This document shows, in pieces, positions 22,611 through 36,556 of a stretch of 64,000 nt of DNA; position 1 is the stretch's first letter, and the number at the start of each line of letters is the position of its first letter. The DNA lies in assembly GCA_020205615.1 (NCBI GenBank), contig CM035156.1, positions 17,635,128 through 17,699,127 of the forward strand, written 5' to 3'. Under the pieces are notes generated by a model. It was given only the letters and a program-made list of their open reading frames with translations, made no database searches and was not told the origin of the DNA. A program made the translations under genes and the position numbers. The stretch comes from Panax quinquefolius. Lineage: Eukaryota > Streptophyta > Magnoliopsida > Apiales > Araliaceae.

Positions 22611-25340
22611 TATGAAGACCCCAAATTTTTAAATAAAAAGAAATTTCCTTTATTTATTATTTTGAAATAGTAAGGGTTGATTTGATTAATGTGATAGTTA
22701 TAGGTTAAATACGCAAATATTTCAAAATAAGCAAGTGGTTATAAAATATTCATTATCGTTGGGGAATATTCGCTTGGGTCGTGGAATATTCGTATCGCTT
22801 GTGAATATTCGTATTTATTTGCCAAGACCATGTGTGGGCCCCATAACTGAAAGCGATTGGATGAAGAAAACGACAAATATAAGTTGTTTTTAAATAACTA
22901 CGTAGTTGTTGCTGCTATTATCGCTGGAATACCCTATGGTTAAAACACACTAATACGCGTTGTTGAAAGCAAGAGAGATTACCAGATTGCACCAATTATT
23001 GATTCTTACGTAAAGAAGGCACTACTCAATAATGGTTACAAAGAATTATCGCTCAAAGATTTTATTTTATTGAGTTAATAATTGTCGTGTGTTGATATTT
23101 TATATTGTTGTTGTTTCAATAATTGTCATTACACAAAGATTTTTCATTATCGGGCAATAATTCATATTATCTCAATAATATTATTAGATAACATTATTGG
23201 CAATGTCTAGAAAGTTCGCTTAAGGAGAGGTTTGGTCACCTAATCATGCGCCAAGAAGAAGAAATTCTTATCGGAAGCCCCTTTCCTGAACCGCCTGTCA
23301 ATAATATCATGATTCAAGAATATTATTTGTGAATAATTAATTATTGATTTATATGATGAGGAAAATATTGATTTTATGTGGATATAGATGGAGAAAATTT
23401 TTATAGTGACAATTGTTAAAATTGAAATTTTATCTTTTCTCGATAAAATAATTCATTTAAATATATTATTTTAATAATATATTAACGGTGATATTTTTAC
23501 AACGAATGTGGGATATATGAGTATACGAGGAGGAAGAGTATTTTTGTTGCAATAAATGTTTAAAACATGTTAAACATGTCATGGACCCCATTTATCGATC
23601 GAAATTTGATTATAAATTTTTAAAATCGTCCGCTTGTGGATTTCTACCAATTTCTATTTGGAATTTGGAAAACTTTCTTCTGCAAAGTTGTAGAGAATTG
23701 AATTTCCTATAAAAACTCAAGAGATTCGAATTTTCTAATGAAAGGACTATTTATTATGAATTATTGAAGTTCAAGTTCAAATAATTGATTTTGTAAGTTT
23801 TAATTACTTATTTTATGAAAAACGTTTTTTTCTTACTTTTCTAGAAGGTGGCATGTGGGAAATGCTAGGATTTGAATTCTAAGGTTTGGCGTGATGAATT
23901 TGATATATATATATATATTATTTATTAAATTTTCTCGCTTGTGTTTCTAAGCAATTTCCTATAAATAGGTGCTTAGGTTAGAATTGAAAATCACACCGTA
24001 AATCAAGTTTTCTCTCTATATTATCGAGTTTATTCTTGTGAGTATTTTGAGTATACTTTGAGTATTGCTAGATTAGGTAAAGTTCCTTCAAAGACTATAC
24101 CCTTGTATTCTAGTAAGTACCGATCTTTCGAGGTAAGTGGATGTTATTTTCTTCTCAAATGATATTATTTCTTCAATATCATTATGTCAAATATTGGTTG
24201 AACTTTTTATCAAATTTGAACTTTTTCATGCTCAACTTACTTTCATTCATGAGTTACTATTCACGAGTTACTATTCACGAGTACTATTCACGCAGCGTTA
24301 TTCAAGATGAAGATTTTTTTATGGAATTTCTATCTTTGGTGTTTGAGTTACTATTCACGATACTTGCGGTACTATTCACGATACTGCAGACTATTCACCA
24401 AAAATGAAATTTCTTCTTTTTGTCCAAAATATCTATTCGGATACTAGCTTTGATTGTATCCATGTTTTGATCATTCTTGAATTTTACACCACTATGATTA
24501 TTTTTGAGGTATTTTTGACGTGATAAAACCAAAGTACTTAATCCTTAATCCTTAATCCTCGTCATTTTGTTTCACTAGATTCGCTTTTTTAAAAATATTT
24601 TCATCATCCTCGCCTTTTAAATGATGATATTATGGAATATCTTTGGCCCAGTAGTAAAAAGATGAATGATTTCTTAAGAATATCTTTCCCAGAAAGCAAA
24701 GATGAATGATTTCTGAAGAATATCTTTCGCCCGAAAAGATGAACAGTGTTTAAATGAACACCGATGAATATCTTTCGCCCAGAGTGCAAAAGATGAATAT
24801 TTGATTCCGATGATATATTTATTGATGTTACAGGATAAAAGATAGACGATGAACTTTTAAATTCATACATGTAAGATAGTAGAGTGCATTCTCTACTTAA
24901 CTCTTCTAATGAATTATTATTTCACGCGAATATTGATTTAAAATTTGTCAGTCTATCAGATTCTATTATATTTTTTCCTCGTTGAAGACTAACGATAATT
25001 TGTTGTATATTATCTTAGTCATAATATTCTTTATCGAAAGCAGTGAGCTCACCCTTTTCCTTTTTTGTTCCATTTTTCTCTGAGGCGAATATATATGAAA
25101 CGTAGCCTGGGGTATGGAATGAAGGTTTTAGAAAGGATTGTTTAGTAGTCCTCACCATTTTTGTAAAATAATGTATCAATAAATGTGATGAGGATTTATT
25201 TGAGTATAGATATTGTCTGTAAGATAATATTTGTATTCAAACTCACGCTTTATCGTTGTAATAATAAAGTTGTAGTTGTTTTTCGTACTCACGATTGACA
25301 ACTCGTATTGTGTGATGTATACCTATTTTGGGGCGCCACA
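22611..25340 (+). repeat. 5' LTR of the plus-strand gypsy element
   Basis: 2730 bp from TATGAAGACCCC to GGGCGCCACA. TATA box TATAAATA at 23960-23967, a (TA)n tract near 23906-23924, repeats of TTACTATTCACGAG near 24255-24395, and CTTTGGC/AGTGCAAAGATGAA repeats near 24640-24810. The conserved block is at 23225-23243. Confidence 0.85.
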
Positions 25341-25342
25341 GC

Positions 25343-25355
25343 TGGTATCGTGAGC
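25343..25355 (+). other. Primer-binding site, tRNA-iMet type
   Basis: TGGTATCGTGAGC lies two bases after the LTR end. It resembles the common TGGTATCAGAGC complement of initiator tRNA-Met with small changes. Confidence 0.7.
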
Positions 25356-25527
25356 TAGCTAGGATATGATCTCCGCAAGAGATCGGAAATAGAACTAGAG
25401 GGAGAGACGAAAATCCTTCGCTAAGGTGTCCTACCTAAGCTTATTTGTTAGTTGGTCAAGATATAGGGATATTATGTGATATATTGATTTCCTTAATTAA
25501 CCCTTGTTTTACGACAATATTTTGAGA

Positions 25528-26640
25528 ATGTCGATCGAGAATATTAACAATGGAAATGAGACCGTGGAGATGCCTCAGACTCACCAACGAGGAGAACGTG
25601 TAACAAAGTCGGCAATGTTCCTCCCGTGAACAACACCATCGAAAGCAGATGATGAACGAGGGATGTTTAGAAGTTTTTGCGCTTCATGCAAAATCGACGA
25701 GGAGACTCGTGTTCAAAATACAGTGAGGAAATGATAGCAATTCACGTTGTCACAAAAAGCAAGCCCTTCAAAGAGTTGGGACCACCGTAATTTAAGGGAA
25801 AGCCAGATCCGATCATGGCGGAAACACGGGTCAAACAAATTACCAAGATATTCGATGTCTTGGGATGCACGGAGAATGAAGGTTCCATTCGCCACCTTTA
25901 TGTTCCGTGGCGAAAGGATCATCGGGTGGAGTCTCAGGAAGCGCACTCCATCCAAACCAAGACTCAAAGATGTCTCGGGAGACGCTTTCAGAATTATTTA
26001 ATGACAAATACTTTCCGAAAGTGTTCGTTATACGAAGGAAGTAGAGTTCATCGATTGAACAAAACAATACGACGGTGTCTCAAAGACGAGGCAAAGTTTG
26101 CAGAGTTATCCAGTTTTCAGACCTCATTTGGTGGAGAATGAGGAACGTATGACGCGGATGTTTCTTAGAGGTTTGAAACCCCAGATACGCCAAAGATCTC
26201 ATTTCTCATAAATTTTCTTTATTCAGATGTTGTAAAATAGGGCTCAATTATTAGAGCGAGATAACGAGTACTACTTCAACCGAGGACCACAACCAGGATC
26301 GCATCGAGATAAAGTAGCCAATGTAATAATGATAACTCAATGAGAAAGAAACAGACGGACAAAAATGGTAACCACTCGGTGGTAATCATGGCCATGAAAA
26401 TAGAAGAAGAAAGTCGAGGAGATTTTAAAAAGAGGAGATTTAACAACCACTATACGAAGACGACAAAGGCTTACAAAGAATCGGTTCTAAGGGGAGGAGA
26501 ACGACCACCCATTATATGCTACAAATGCGAAAAGAGGGACATATCACCAAACTCGCCCACAACAGCTCAAGGTATGCTATAATTGTGGAAAGGAAGGACA
26601 TATCGCCGAGATCAGACGCAGAAGTGAAACCTAGTTCAAT
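25528..26640 (+). pseudogene. Gypsy gag (capsid plus zinc knuckles), broken
   Basis: Starts MSIENINNGNE at 25528. The same start is found in the outer and inner minus-strand copies. Several frameshifts follow. Near 26509-26625 two CCHC zinc knuckles can be read (CYKCEKRG and CYNCGKEGH types), which bind RNA in the nucleocapsid. The frame is not open as a whole. Confidence 0.75.
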
Positions 26641-26689
26641 GGGGATGTGACTCAAAAGATCGTCCCCGTAAAAGTCAAAGTCAACGATT

Positions 26690-29600
26690 CCGGAAGAGCA
26701 TTTGTCAGTGATCGGTCATAATGCGAGGAACCCAAACGAGGTGATCACGGTAAGCTATTTATAAATTCTCGAAGTTTATACCTTACTTGATACCGGCATA
26801 CCCATTCATTTATCTCTCCGCCATGCTCAACGCTTAAACTCGACCGAGAAATTAGACTTTGACCTATCTCGTGGAAACTCCGCTAGAGAAACTTTCATCA
26901 CATCCACCGCTTATAAATCTTGTTTGATTCAAGTTGGCACCATTACCTTACCCGTCACCTTATCTCTTTAAAGATACTTGCTTTTGATGTGATTTTAGGG
27001 ATTGATTGTTAACTACTCATCATGCCAAAATTGATTGTTTTCGTAAGTGTTGTTAGTTTTCATATTCCTAACCAACCCGTTGTAGATTTAATTCAAGCAA
27101 CTAAACCATTAAAATCAATCATCTATATCTAATCATAAAGCTATTCGCTTATTAAAAACTGGATGTCAAGCTTTCTTAGCCCATGTTATGGATTTGAATA
27201 AAGACACGCCAAATTTGAATAATATTCTCATTTGTTATCGACTTTCCCGACGATTTCTCAAGAACTTCCCTGGCCTACCCCGTAACGTGAAGTTGAATTC
27301 TTTATTGATCTTGAACCCGGTACAAAGCCCATTTCTAAAACCCCATATCGAATGGCTCCTATTGAACTTCGTGAGTTAAAGGTCCAACTATGAATTGTTG
27401 GACATCGCTTTCATTCGCCCCTAAGACATCTCCTCGGGGTGCTCCTGCTTTATTTGTAAAGAAGAAAGACGGAGAGTATGCGACTTTGTATCGACTATCG
27501 GAATTGAACCATGTCACCATCAAGAATAGGTATCCTCACCTCGTATTGATGACTTGTTTGACCAAATGCAAGGGCACAATTCTTTTCAAAAATCGATCTT
27601 CATTCGATATCATCACCAAAGATTAGAATCGAGGATATTCCAAAGACCGCCTTCGTAACTCCCAGATGGGCATTATGAATTCTTAGTCATGTCTTTCTGA
27701 CTAACTAATGCTCCCGCACTTTCATGGATATGATGAACCGAGTATTCAAGGAATATTTGATCAATTCATTGTTGTTTTTATTGATGACATCCTTATATAT
27801 TCCAAAAGTCGTGAAGATCATGAGCACCATTTGAAGTCGGTACTCCAAAGGCTTCGTGAAAACCAACTATATGCCAAATTGAAGAAATGCGAGTTCGCTT
27901 GAGGAAGTAGCATTCCTTGGGCACGGGTGTCGAAACATGGAGTATCCGCATGATCCGGCCAAGATCAAGCAATACAAAGTCGAGCAACCAAGCTCATGGA
28001 TCAAGTACGAGCTTTTTGGGCTTAGTCGGTTATTATCGAGATTCGTGGAAGGGTTTTCTAATCGCTACTCCATTAACTCAAATTAACTCCTAAGGATACA
28101 AAATTCGCTTGAGCGAAGAATGCGAGAAAGTTTCCAAGAGCTTAAGAGGAGACTTATTTCTAAGACTGTTCTAACAATACCATCCGGTTCGGATGGATTT
28201 GTTATCTCACAAATGATGCTTCGTGCAAAGGGTTAGGATGTGTTCTCATGCAACGGGGAAAGTCATAGCCTATGCCTCGCGACAACTTAAAGAGTATGAG
28301 AGGAATTATCCTACTCATGATCTAGAGTCATGTAAAGCAATGCTTTCGCTAAAAATATGGAGGCACTATCTATATGGGGAGAAAGTGGAGATATATTCGC
28401 ACCATAAAAGCCTTTAAATATTTCTTCACTCAAAAGAACTCAACATGCGCAGCCGACGCTGGCTCGAGCTATTGAAAGACTACGACCACACTATTCAATA
28501 CCATCCTCGAAAAAGCGAACGTGGTAGCCGACGCATCGAGTAGAAGATCATATGCGTGAACGAAAAGGATGATGTCAAGTATACGACAGAGCCAACTTTA
28601 ATAGAAAAGTTAAGGTTGCTCTTCAAGCCACCGAATCCGGAAATGATGCGATGAAGAAGAAAGTACAAGAAGGAGCTATTCCTAAGCGAGAATCGATGAA
28701 GAAGGAATACTTCGAGTCCACTCTAGACTTTCAGGTTCCTAACGACTGATTTGAAGTACAAGATTATGATGGAGGCACACAATACGCCATTTGCAATCCA
28801 TCCTGAAGTACTAAAATGTATCGTGATCTTCTACATACATTTTGGTGGAACAATACAAGAGAGAGATTGCAAAGTTTATCTCGATGTGTTTAACTTGTCA
28901 ACGGTAAAAAGCGAGCATCTAGTACCTAAGGGTCCGCTGCAACCACTTGAGATTCCGAAATGGAAGTGGGAACACATTACTATGGATTTCACGATGTCTT
29001 CCTACGGCTTTCAAGGCATCAATGCTATTTTGGTTATTGTTGATAGATTAACCAAGTCCGCTTATTTCTTGCCGACACGGAGACTTATTCCTCAACGCCT
29101 TGCTAGTATGTACGTGAATGAGATTGTGAGGTCGCATGGCATGCCTGTATCCATAGTTTCGGATCGTGACCCAAGATTCACTTCAAGATTTTGGGTTAGC
29201 TTGCAAAAGCTATGGGCACGGATTTATTTATTTAGTTCGCAGATACCATCCTCAAACGGACGGACAATCGTAGAGGACTATTCAAACTCTTGAAGATCTA
29301 TTAAGACTCGTGGTCCTAGACTTCAAGGGTAGTTGGGATAAGTATTTACCATCAGTGGAATTCTCCTACAACAACAAAGCTTATCGTGCAAGTATAGTGT
29401 GGCTCCATTTGAAGCATTATACGGACGAAAAATGTCGCTTCTCCAATATGTTGGGATGAGGTGGGTGAAGCAACATTGTTGGGACCCGAGTTAAGACGTA
29501 TTTACTACCGAAAAGATCCAAATGATTCGACAACGATACAAACCAAGCACAAGATCGACAAAAAGAGTTATGCGGATCTTCATCGAAAGGACGTGGAATT

Positions 29601-29815
29601 TAATGTGGGGGATCATGATTGTCATGAAGTCGCTTCCATGGAAGGAGTTACAAGATTTGGGAAGAGAGGAAAGCTCAATCCACGATTTATCGGTCCATTT
29701 CAAATTCTCGACCGAGTAGGAAATGTAGCCTATAGACTTACAAGCATAAGTAGTATGTCCATGTTTCATAATGTGTTTCAAATATCATTTCAGAATATAT
29801 GTGAAAGAACCACAA
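26690..29815 (+). pseudogene. Gypsy pol: protease, RT, RNase H, integrase (broken)
   Basis: Protease active site LLDTG is near 26785 and ILGID near 26990. Reverse transcriptase: [13 protein letters not shown] near 27500, and the catalytic motif [11 protein letters not shown] near 27770-27800. RNase H region with [18 protein letters not shown] at 28270-28340. The longest intact piece, 28751-29293, holds the integrase core with VDRLTKSAYFLPTR, NEIVRSHGMPVSIVSDRDPRFTS. 29461-29815 is the C-terminal part (KSYADLHRKD, FGKRGKLNPRFIGPFQIL). It copies RNA to DNA and inserts it, but stops and frameshifts make it inactive here. The inner element interrupts the 3' end. Confidence 0.85.
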
Positions 29816-29821
29816 CTTTAT

Positions 29822-32639
29822 TATTACGCCCCAAAATAGGTATACACAACACCCATTCCGAGTCTGCAAATACATGGTACAAAAGCAAACTACAACTTCA
29901 ATAATACAAATGTCGTAAAAAATACGACAATATATACCGATTTAAATATAATATTGTCTTCTAGACAATATCCACACGCAAATAAATCCCCATCATAATT
30001 ATTGATTCATTATTTTACAAAATGGTGAGGACTACTAAACAACTCTCTCTAACCTTCATTCCATACCCGACTAGTACTCGCTACATTCTCGCCCCCGAGA
30101 AAAAAAATGGAACAACAAGGAAAAGGGTGAGCTCAACTAGCCCAAGAAGAATATTATGACTAAGATAATATACAACAAATTATCGTTAGTCTTCAACAGG
30201 AAAAATCGATGTAATACAATAGACAACAAGTTTCGCATCAATATTCGCAATGAAATAATAATTCATGTAAGAGTTACGTAGAGAATGAAATCTACTATAA
30301 TCTATGAATTTAATAAATTCATCATCAATATTTTATCCCCGTAACATCAATCAATATACATCCGAATCAAATATTCATCTTTGCACTACAAGCCAAAGAT
30401 ATTCATCACCGGGTCATGTTCATTTAAACACTGCTCATCTTTGCACTACAAAAGCAAAGATATTAATCAATCTGGCCATGTTCATCTCAACACTGCTCAT
30501 CTTTGCACTACAAAGCCAAAGATATTCTTCAGAAATCATTCATCTTCGCACTACAGCCAAAGATATTCAATAATATCATCATTTAAGACCGAGGATGATG
30601 AAAATATTTTTTAAGAAACGAATCCAAAGGAAACAAAATGACAAGGATTAAGGATTAAGGATTCAGACTTAGTTTTATCCACGCCCAAAAAATACCTCAA
30701 AAATAATCATAGTGGTGTAAAATTCAAGAATGATCAAAACATGGATACAATCAGAAGCTAGTATCCGTATTAGATATTTTGGACAAAAAGAAGAAATTTT
30801 ATTTTTCTATGAATAAGTGAATAATAAAGGTCAGATACGTGAATAAAGGCAGAACGTGAATAGTAAATCTCACACCAAAAGATAGAAATTCCACAAAAAT
30901 ATCATCTTCACGCTTCATTTAATAGTACTCGTGAATAAGAATCGTGAATAAGAATCTCGTGAATAAGAACTCGTGAATAAGAACTCATGAATAAGAACCC
31001 ATGAATAAGAACTCCCGATATGAAAAAGTTCCAAATTTGATAAAACTTCAGATCAATATTTCAAAGATAATGATATTGAAGAAATAATATCATTACGAAA
31101 AAAAAATATCCCTTACCTCGAAAGATCAAGATTTAAATTAAACACCTGATATAAAGCATGACTTGACTCAAAACCGTATAGCAATACTCAAAGTATACTC
31201 AAAATACTCACAAGAATACGCCGATAATATAGAGAGAGAAAACTTCAGCTTCGTGTGATTTTCAATTCTAACCCAAGACCCTATTTATAGAAAAATGCTA
31301 GAACACCAAAGCGTAAAATTTAATAAATTAATATTATTTATTTTCCACATCTTCCTACGCATCCATGAATCTGAATTCAGCCATCCTAACATATGTTAAA
31401 TATGCCCTCAACATATAAAAAACGTTTTTGTTAATATAAATATTTAAAACTTCCAAAAATCAATTATTTCGGAGCTTCGGAACTTCAATAATTCATAATA
31501 AATAGCCCTTTCATCAGAAAATTCGAATCTCGCGAGTTTTTATAGGAAATTCAATTCTCTACAACTTTGCAGAAGAAAGTTTTTCCAAATTCCAAATAAA
31601 AATCGACCAAATCCACAAACAGTGATTTTACAAAGCTATAATCAAATTTCTATTAATAATTGTGTCCACCAACACACAAAAACATGTGTTAAACATTTAA
31701 TGCCACAAAAATACTCTTCCTCCTCATATACTCATATATCCCACATTCATTGTAAAAATATCACCGCTAATATATTATTAAAATAATATATTTAAATGAA
31801 TTATTTTATCGTAAAAGATAAAATATTAATTTTCAACAATTGTCATTTTAAAAATTTTCTCCATCTATATCCACATAAAATCAATATTTTCCTCATCATA
31901 TAAATCAATAATTAATTATTCACAAATAATATTATGTAATCACAATATCGACAACCGTGCAGCTCCTCAGAAAGAGGGGCTTTCCAATAAGAATTTCTTC
32001 ATCACCGCCGCAATTAATTAGGTGACCAAACCTCTCCTTAGATGTAACTTTCTAGACATTGCCAATAATGTTATCTAATAATATTATTCAGATAATATGA
32101 ATTATTGCTTTGATAATGAAAAATACGCGTAATGACAATTATCAAACAACAAAGAATATAAAATATCAACGCAAAGAATTATTAACTCAATAAAATATCG
32201 AATAAAGAATTACTCGTAACCATTATCGAGTAAAGGCCTTCACGTAAGAATCAATAATTGGTGCAATACCGCAGTGCTACTGCTCAACAACGCCAGATTA
32301 GTGTGTTTTTAACCAACGGTATTCCAACAAGATAATTCTGCAATAACTACGCCGCTATTTAAAAACAACTTATATTTGTCGCTTTCTTCATCCAATCACT
32401 TTCATTATGGGGCCACACATGGTCACTACTGTCATTTTAATATTCCCCGACAAAGATTTAATATTCCACTACACAAAACAAATATTCCCCATTTTATAAT
32501 GAATATTTTATAACCACTCATTAATTTGAAATATTTGCATATTTAACCCTTAACTATCCACATTAATCAAATCAACCTTACTATTTCAAAATAATAAATA
32601 AAGGAAATTCCTTTTTATTTAAAAATTTTCGGTCTTACA
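29822..32639 (-). repeat. 3' LTR of the inner gypsy element
   Basis: 2818 bp. TATA box at 31282-31289 (minus strand). CACTAC...CCAAAGATATT repeats near 30370-30590, CTCGTGAATAAGAA repeats near 30920-31015. Conserved block at 32018-32036. Ends GGTCTTACA followed by the ACCTCCCTCCTTATG purine-tract region (read on the other strand). Confidence 0.85.
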
Positions 32640-35600
32640 ACCTCCCTCCTTATGAAATTTCGTCCCTCGAAATCGACGTACGCACTGGTGTTTCAAAAGG
32701 TGAGGATACCTCGCTTTCATTTCCGCTTCCAATTCCCTGTGTCATTTCTCTATAAAGATGATTCCTCCACAAAACTTTAACTTGTGGTATGACCTTTCAT
32801 ACAGTAGGACATGCTCCTTCCTATCCAAAATCTTGACAGTACCTCCTCATACGTTAAGTCTTCTACTATCTCGTCCGGTTTTCTAACTCAATAACGTGGT
32901 TCGGCCTTTTCACATATTTACGGCATATAGATATGTGAAACACATTATGAACACGAGACATACTTTGAGGTAACGCAAGTCTATAGGCTACATTTCCTAC
33001 TCCTACCAAGAATTTGAAATGGACCAATAAATCGTGGATCGAGCTTTCCTCTTCCCAAATCTTGTAACTCCTTCCACGGAGCAACTCGCAACAATACATG
33101 ATCCCCACATTAAATTCCACGCCCTTTCGATGAAGATCCGCATAACTCTTTTGTCGATCTTGTGCCGCTTGTATACGCTTGTCAATCATTTGGATCTTTT
33201 CTAGAGTCATACGTATTAACTCGGTCCCAACAATGTTGCTTTCACCCACCTCATCCCAACATATCGAGAACGACATTTTCGTCCATATAATGCTTCAATG
33301 GAACCATGCCTATATTTGTTTAATAACTATTGTTGTATGAGAATTCCACCAATGGCAAGTACTTATCCCAACTTCCTTTGAAATCTAGGACACGTAGTTT
33401 TAATATATCTTCAAGAGTTCGAGTAGTCCTTTCCGATTGCCCATCCGCTTGAGGATGGTATGCCAAATCTAATCGTAAATTGCGTCTATAGCTTTCTAAC
33501 CCAAAATCATGAAGTGAATCTTGGGTCACGATCTAAAACTATGGATACCGGCATGCCATGCAATCTCACAATCTCATTTACGCATATACGAAAGACGCTC
33601 AAGGAATAAGTTTCTCGACGGTAGAAGAAATGAGCAGACTTGGTTAATCTATCAACAATAACCCAAATCGCATCTATGCCTTGAGAAACCTTGGGAAGAT
33701 TAGTAATGAAATTGTAATAATGTGTTCCCACTTCCATTCCTAAATCTCAAGTGGTTGCAACGGACCCTTAGGTACAAGATGCTCCGCCTTTACACGCTGA
33801 CAAGTTAAACATCTCGAGATAAACTACGCAATCTCTCTCTTCATATTGCTCCACCAAAATGTATGTCAAGATCATAATACATTTTAGTACTCCCAGATGG
33901 ATTGCAAATGGCGATTGTGTGCCTCCATCATAATCTTGTACTTCAAATCGTAGTCATTAGGAACACAAAGTCTAGAGTGAACTCAAGTATTCCTTCTTCA
34001 TCAATTCTCGCCCGAATAGCTCCTTCAGACTTTCTTCTTCATACGATCACCCGGCCTGTGGCTCGAGCAACCTTAACTTTTTCTATTAAAGTCGGCTTTC
34101 TATGCGTATACTTGACATCATCGCACTCGCTCCTCGCATATAATCTTCTACTCATCGCGTCACCTACCACGCTCGCTTTTCCGTGATGGCATGATCGTAA
34201 TATGTGCCGAATGAGTCTCCTCTCGAAGTTCTTCAAGCTCTTCCCACATTCCTCGCTCCATTCGAATTTTGTATCTCTACGAGTCACCAAAGTTAATGGA
34301 ATAGCGATTCGAGAATATCCTTCAACGAATCTCCGATAATAACCAACTAAGCCTAGAAAGTTACGATTTCGATTACTCGACTTAGGTTGCTCTCAATCGC
34401 GACTCATATCCCAATCTTGATAAGACGTCACAATGACACCTATCGCTTTACTATCGCATCTAATATGACGCCCCTACAGAGAGTTCGCTTAGTGAATTCC
34501 ACAAAGGAAGTCACAAGATAAAGGCTCAGTACCAAATTTATAGTTGAATTTTTAACTCCTCAAGTTCAATAGAGCCATTCGATATGAGATTTTAGAAATG
34601 AGTTTTGTACCGGGTTCAAAGTCGATACAAAATTTAATATCGTGCTTTGGGAGTAAGCCAAGAAATTCTTCAGAAATACGCCGAAAAATCAATAACAACA
34701 GAATATTATTCAAATCGACGTGTCTTTATTCAAATCCATAACATGGACTAAGAAAACTTGACATCCGTAATAAACGAATGACTTCATGGCTTGATATGAA
34801 AATGTTTGACTACAATGGTTTGATTGCTTGAATTCAATAACAAAGTTGCTTAGAATATGAAAACTAACAACCTTACAAAAGCAATCAATTTGGCATGATG
34901 AGTAGTTAACCTTAAAATCACATCAAAAGCAAATATCTCTATAGAAATAAGGTTAATGTGTAATGTGATAGTGCCAACTTGAATCAAGCAAGATTTTTAA
35001 ACAACTGATGTAATGAAAGTTTCTCCTAATGGAGTCTCCACAGATAGTCAAAGTTTAATTTCTCCGTAGTCAAGTTCAAACGCTGAGCGCAAGTAAGAGA
35101 GATATAAAGAAATGGGTAGAACCGATATCTAGTAAGGTATATACTTCAAGAAGAATTTATAATTAACTAACCCGTACTAACTTCGTCGTTCTCGATTTTT
35201 TGACCACCACACAACAAACGCCTTCCCTAATCGCTGACTTCGACTTTTCTCGGGATGTCTTTTGAGTCACCATTCCCCATTGAACTAGGTTTCACTATCG
35301 CATAATCTCGAAAGCGATATGTCCTTCCTTTCCACAATTATAGCATACCTTGAATCACTAGGGCGCTTTGACCGATATGTCCTCTTTTCCTCATTTGTAG
35401 ATATATACGACCGGTGGGTCGCTTCTCCCCTTAAAACTAGTTGCTATCAAGGCGCCGACGCCTTCACATGGTCGCTTGTTGAATCTCCTCTTTTTAAAAT
35501 CTCCTCCCGACTCGCTTCTTCTATTTTCATGGCCACGATTACCACCAGAGTGGTTACCGCCTTTGTCTCAGATTCTTCTTTCTCCGCCGGTTATCGTTAT

Positions 35601-36380
35601 TCGATGATCGCTATCTTCTAGATGATCCTCGTTATGGTCCCCATTTGAACGTATTTCATTATCTCGCTTCTAACAACCGAGCCCCGCTGACAACATCCGA
35701 TAGAGAGAAAATTTATGAGAAATGAGATATCGACGTATGCTCGGTTTCAAACCTCTCGTAAACATCCGCCATACGCTCTCATTCTCCACCAAATGAGGTG
35801 CAACCCGATAACTCCGCGAACTTCGCCGTCATCGGACACCGCCATGTTATTCTCGCTTAGTCTAATAAACTCCACTTCCTTCATACGACGAATACTTTCG
35901 TGAAAGTACTTGTCATTGAACTGCTTCAAACGCTCCCACGACATATGCCGAAAAGCAAATGATGGGTACGCCTACGTATTCCCACCAAGAAATCTTTCGC
36001 CACTAACATAAAGGTGGCGAATGGAACTTTCGTTCCTCCGCATCCCAAGACATCGAATATCTTGGTAATTTGTTTGACCCACGCCTCCGCCTTTAATCGG
36101 ATCCGCTTTCCTGCACTCGTGGTCCCAACTTTTCAATCGCTGGGTCAGTGACCACCCGTGAATCGCTATCATTTCTCCCTCAGATTTTGAACACGAGTCT
36201 CCTCGTCGATTTTGTATGAATCGCAAAAAGCTTCTAAACATCCCCTGCTCATCATCTCGCTCAAAGGTTGTTCACAGAGGAACATTGCCACTGTCAGACG
36301 CTTCTCCTCGCTGGTAAAGACAGCATCTCCACTGGCCTCATTTACTCCATCAATTAATATTCTCAATGACATTCTCAAAT
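32640..36380 (-). pseudogene. Gypsy gag-pol with internal deletion (inner element)
   Basis: Read on the minus strand. Gag starts near 36378 (MSLRILIDGVNE) and runs to about 35640. The zinc-knuckle region is near 35290-35420. Then come a much reduced reverse transcriptase (34380-34700) and RNase H: at 34180-34260 the text jumps from ECGKSLKNFERRL to GKASVVGDAMSRR, so RNase H is largely lost. Integrase is at 33320-33740 (VDRLTKSAHF, NEIVRLHGMPVSIVLDRDPRFTS, HPQADGQSERTTRTLED). The end piece 32866-33276 keeps QKSYADLHRKG and VHNVFHIS. This copy cannot code for active enzyme. Confidence 0.8.
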
Positions 36381-36537
36381 ACCGCCATAAAATAAGGGTT
36401 AATTAAGGAAATCAATATATCACATAATATCCCTATATATCGACCAACTAACAAATAAGCTTAGTAGACACACTAGCAAGGATTTACTCTGCCTCCCCTC
36501 CTAGTTCTATTCCCCGATCTCCGCCAGAGATCATATC

Positions 36538-36556
36538 CCTAAGCTCGATACCAACC
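36538..36556 (-). other. Primer-binding site of the inner gypsy element
   Basis: On the minus strand TTGGTATCGAGCTTAG follows the LTR end, matching the initiator-tRNA-Met type with one small gap. Confidence 0.6.
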
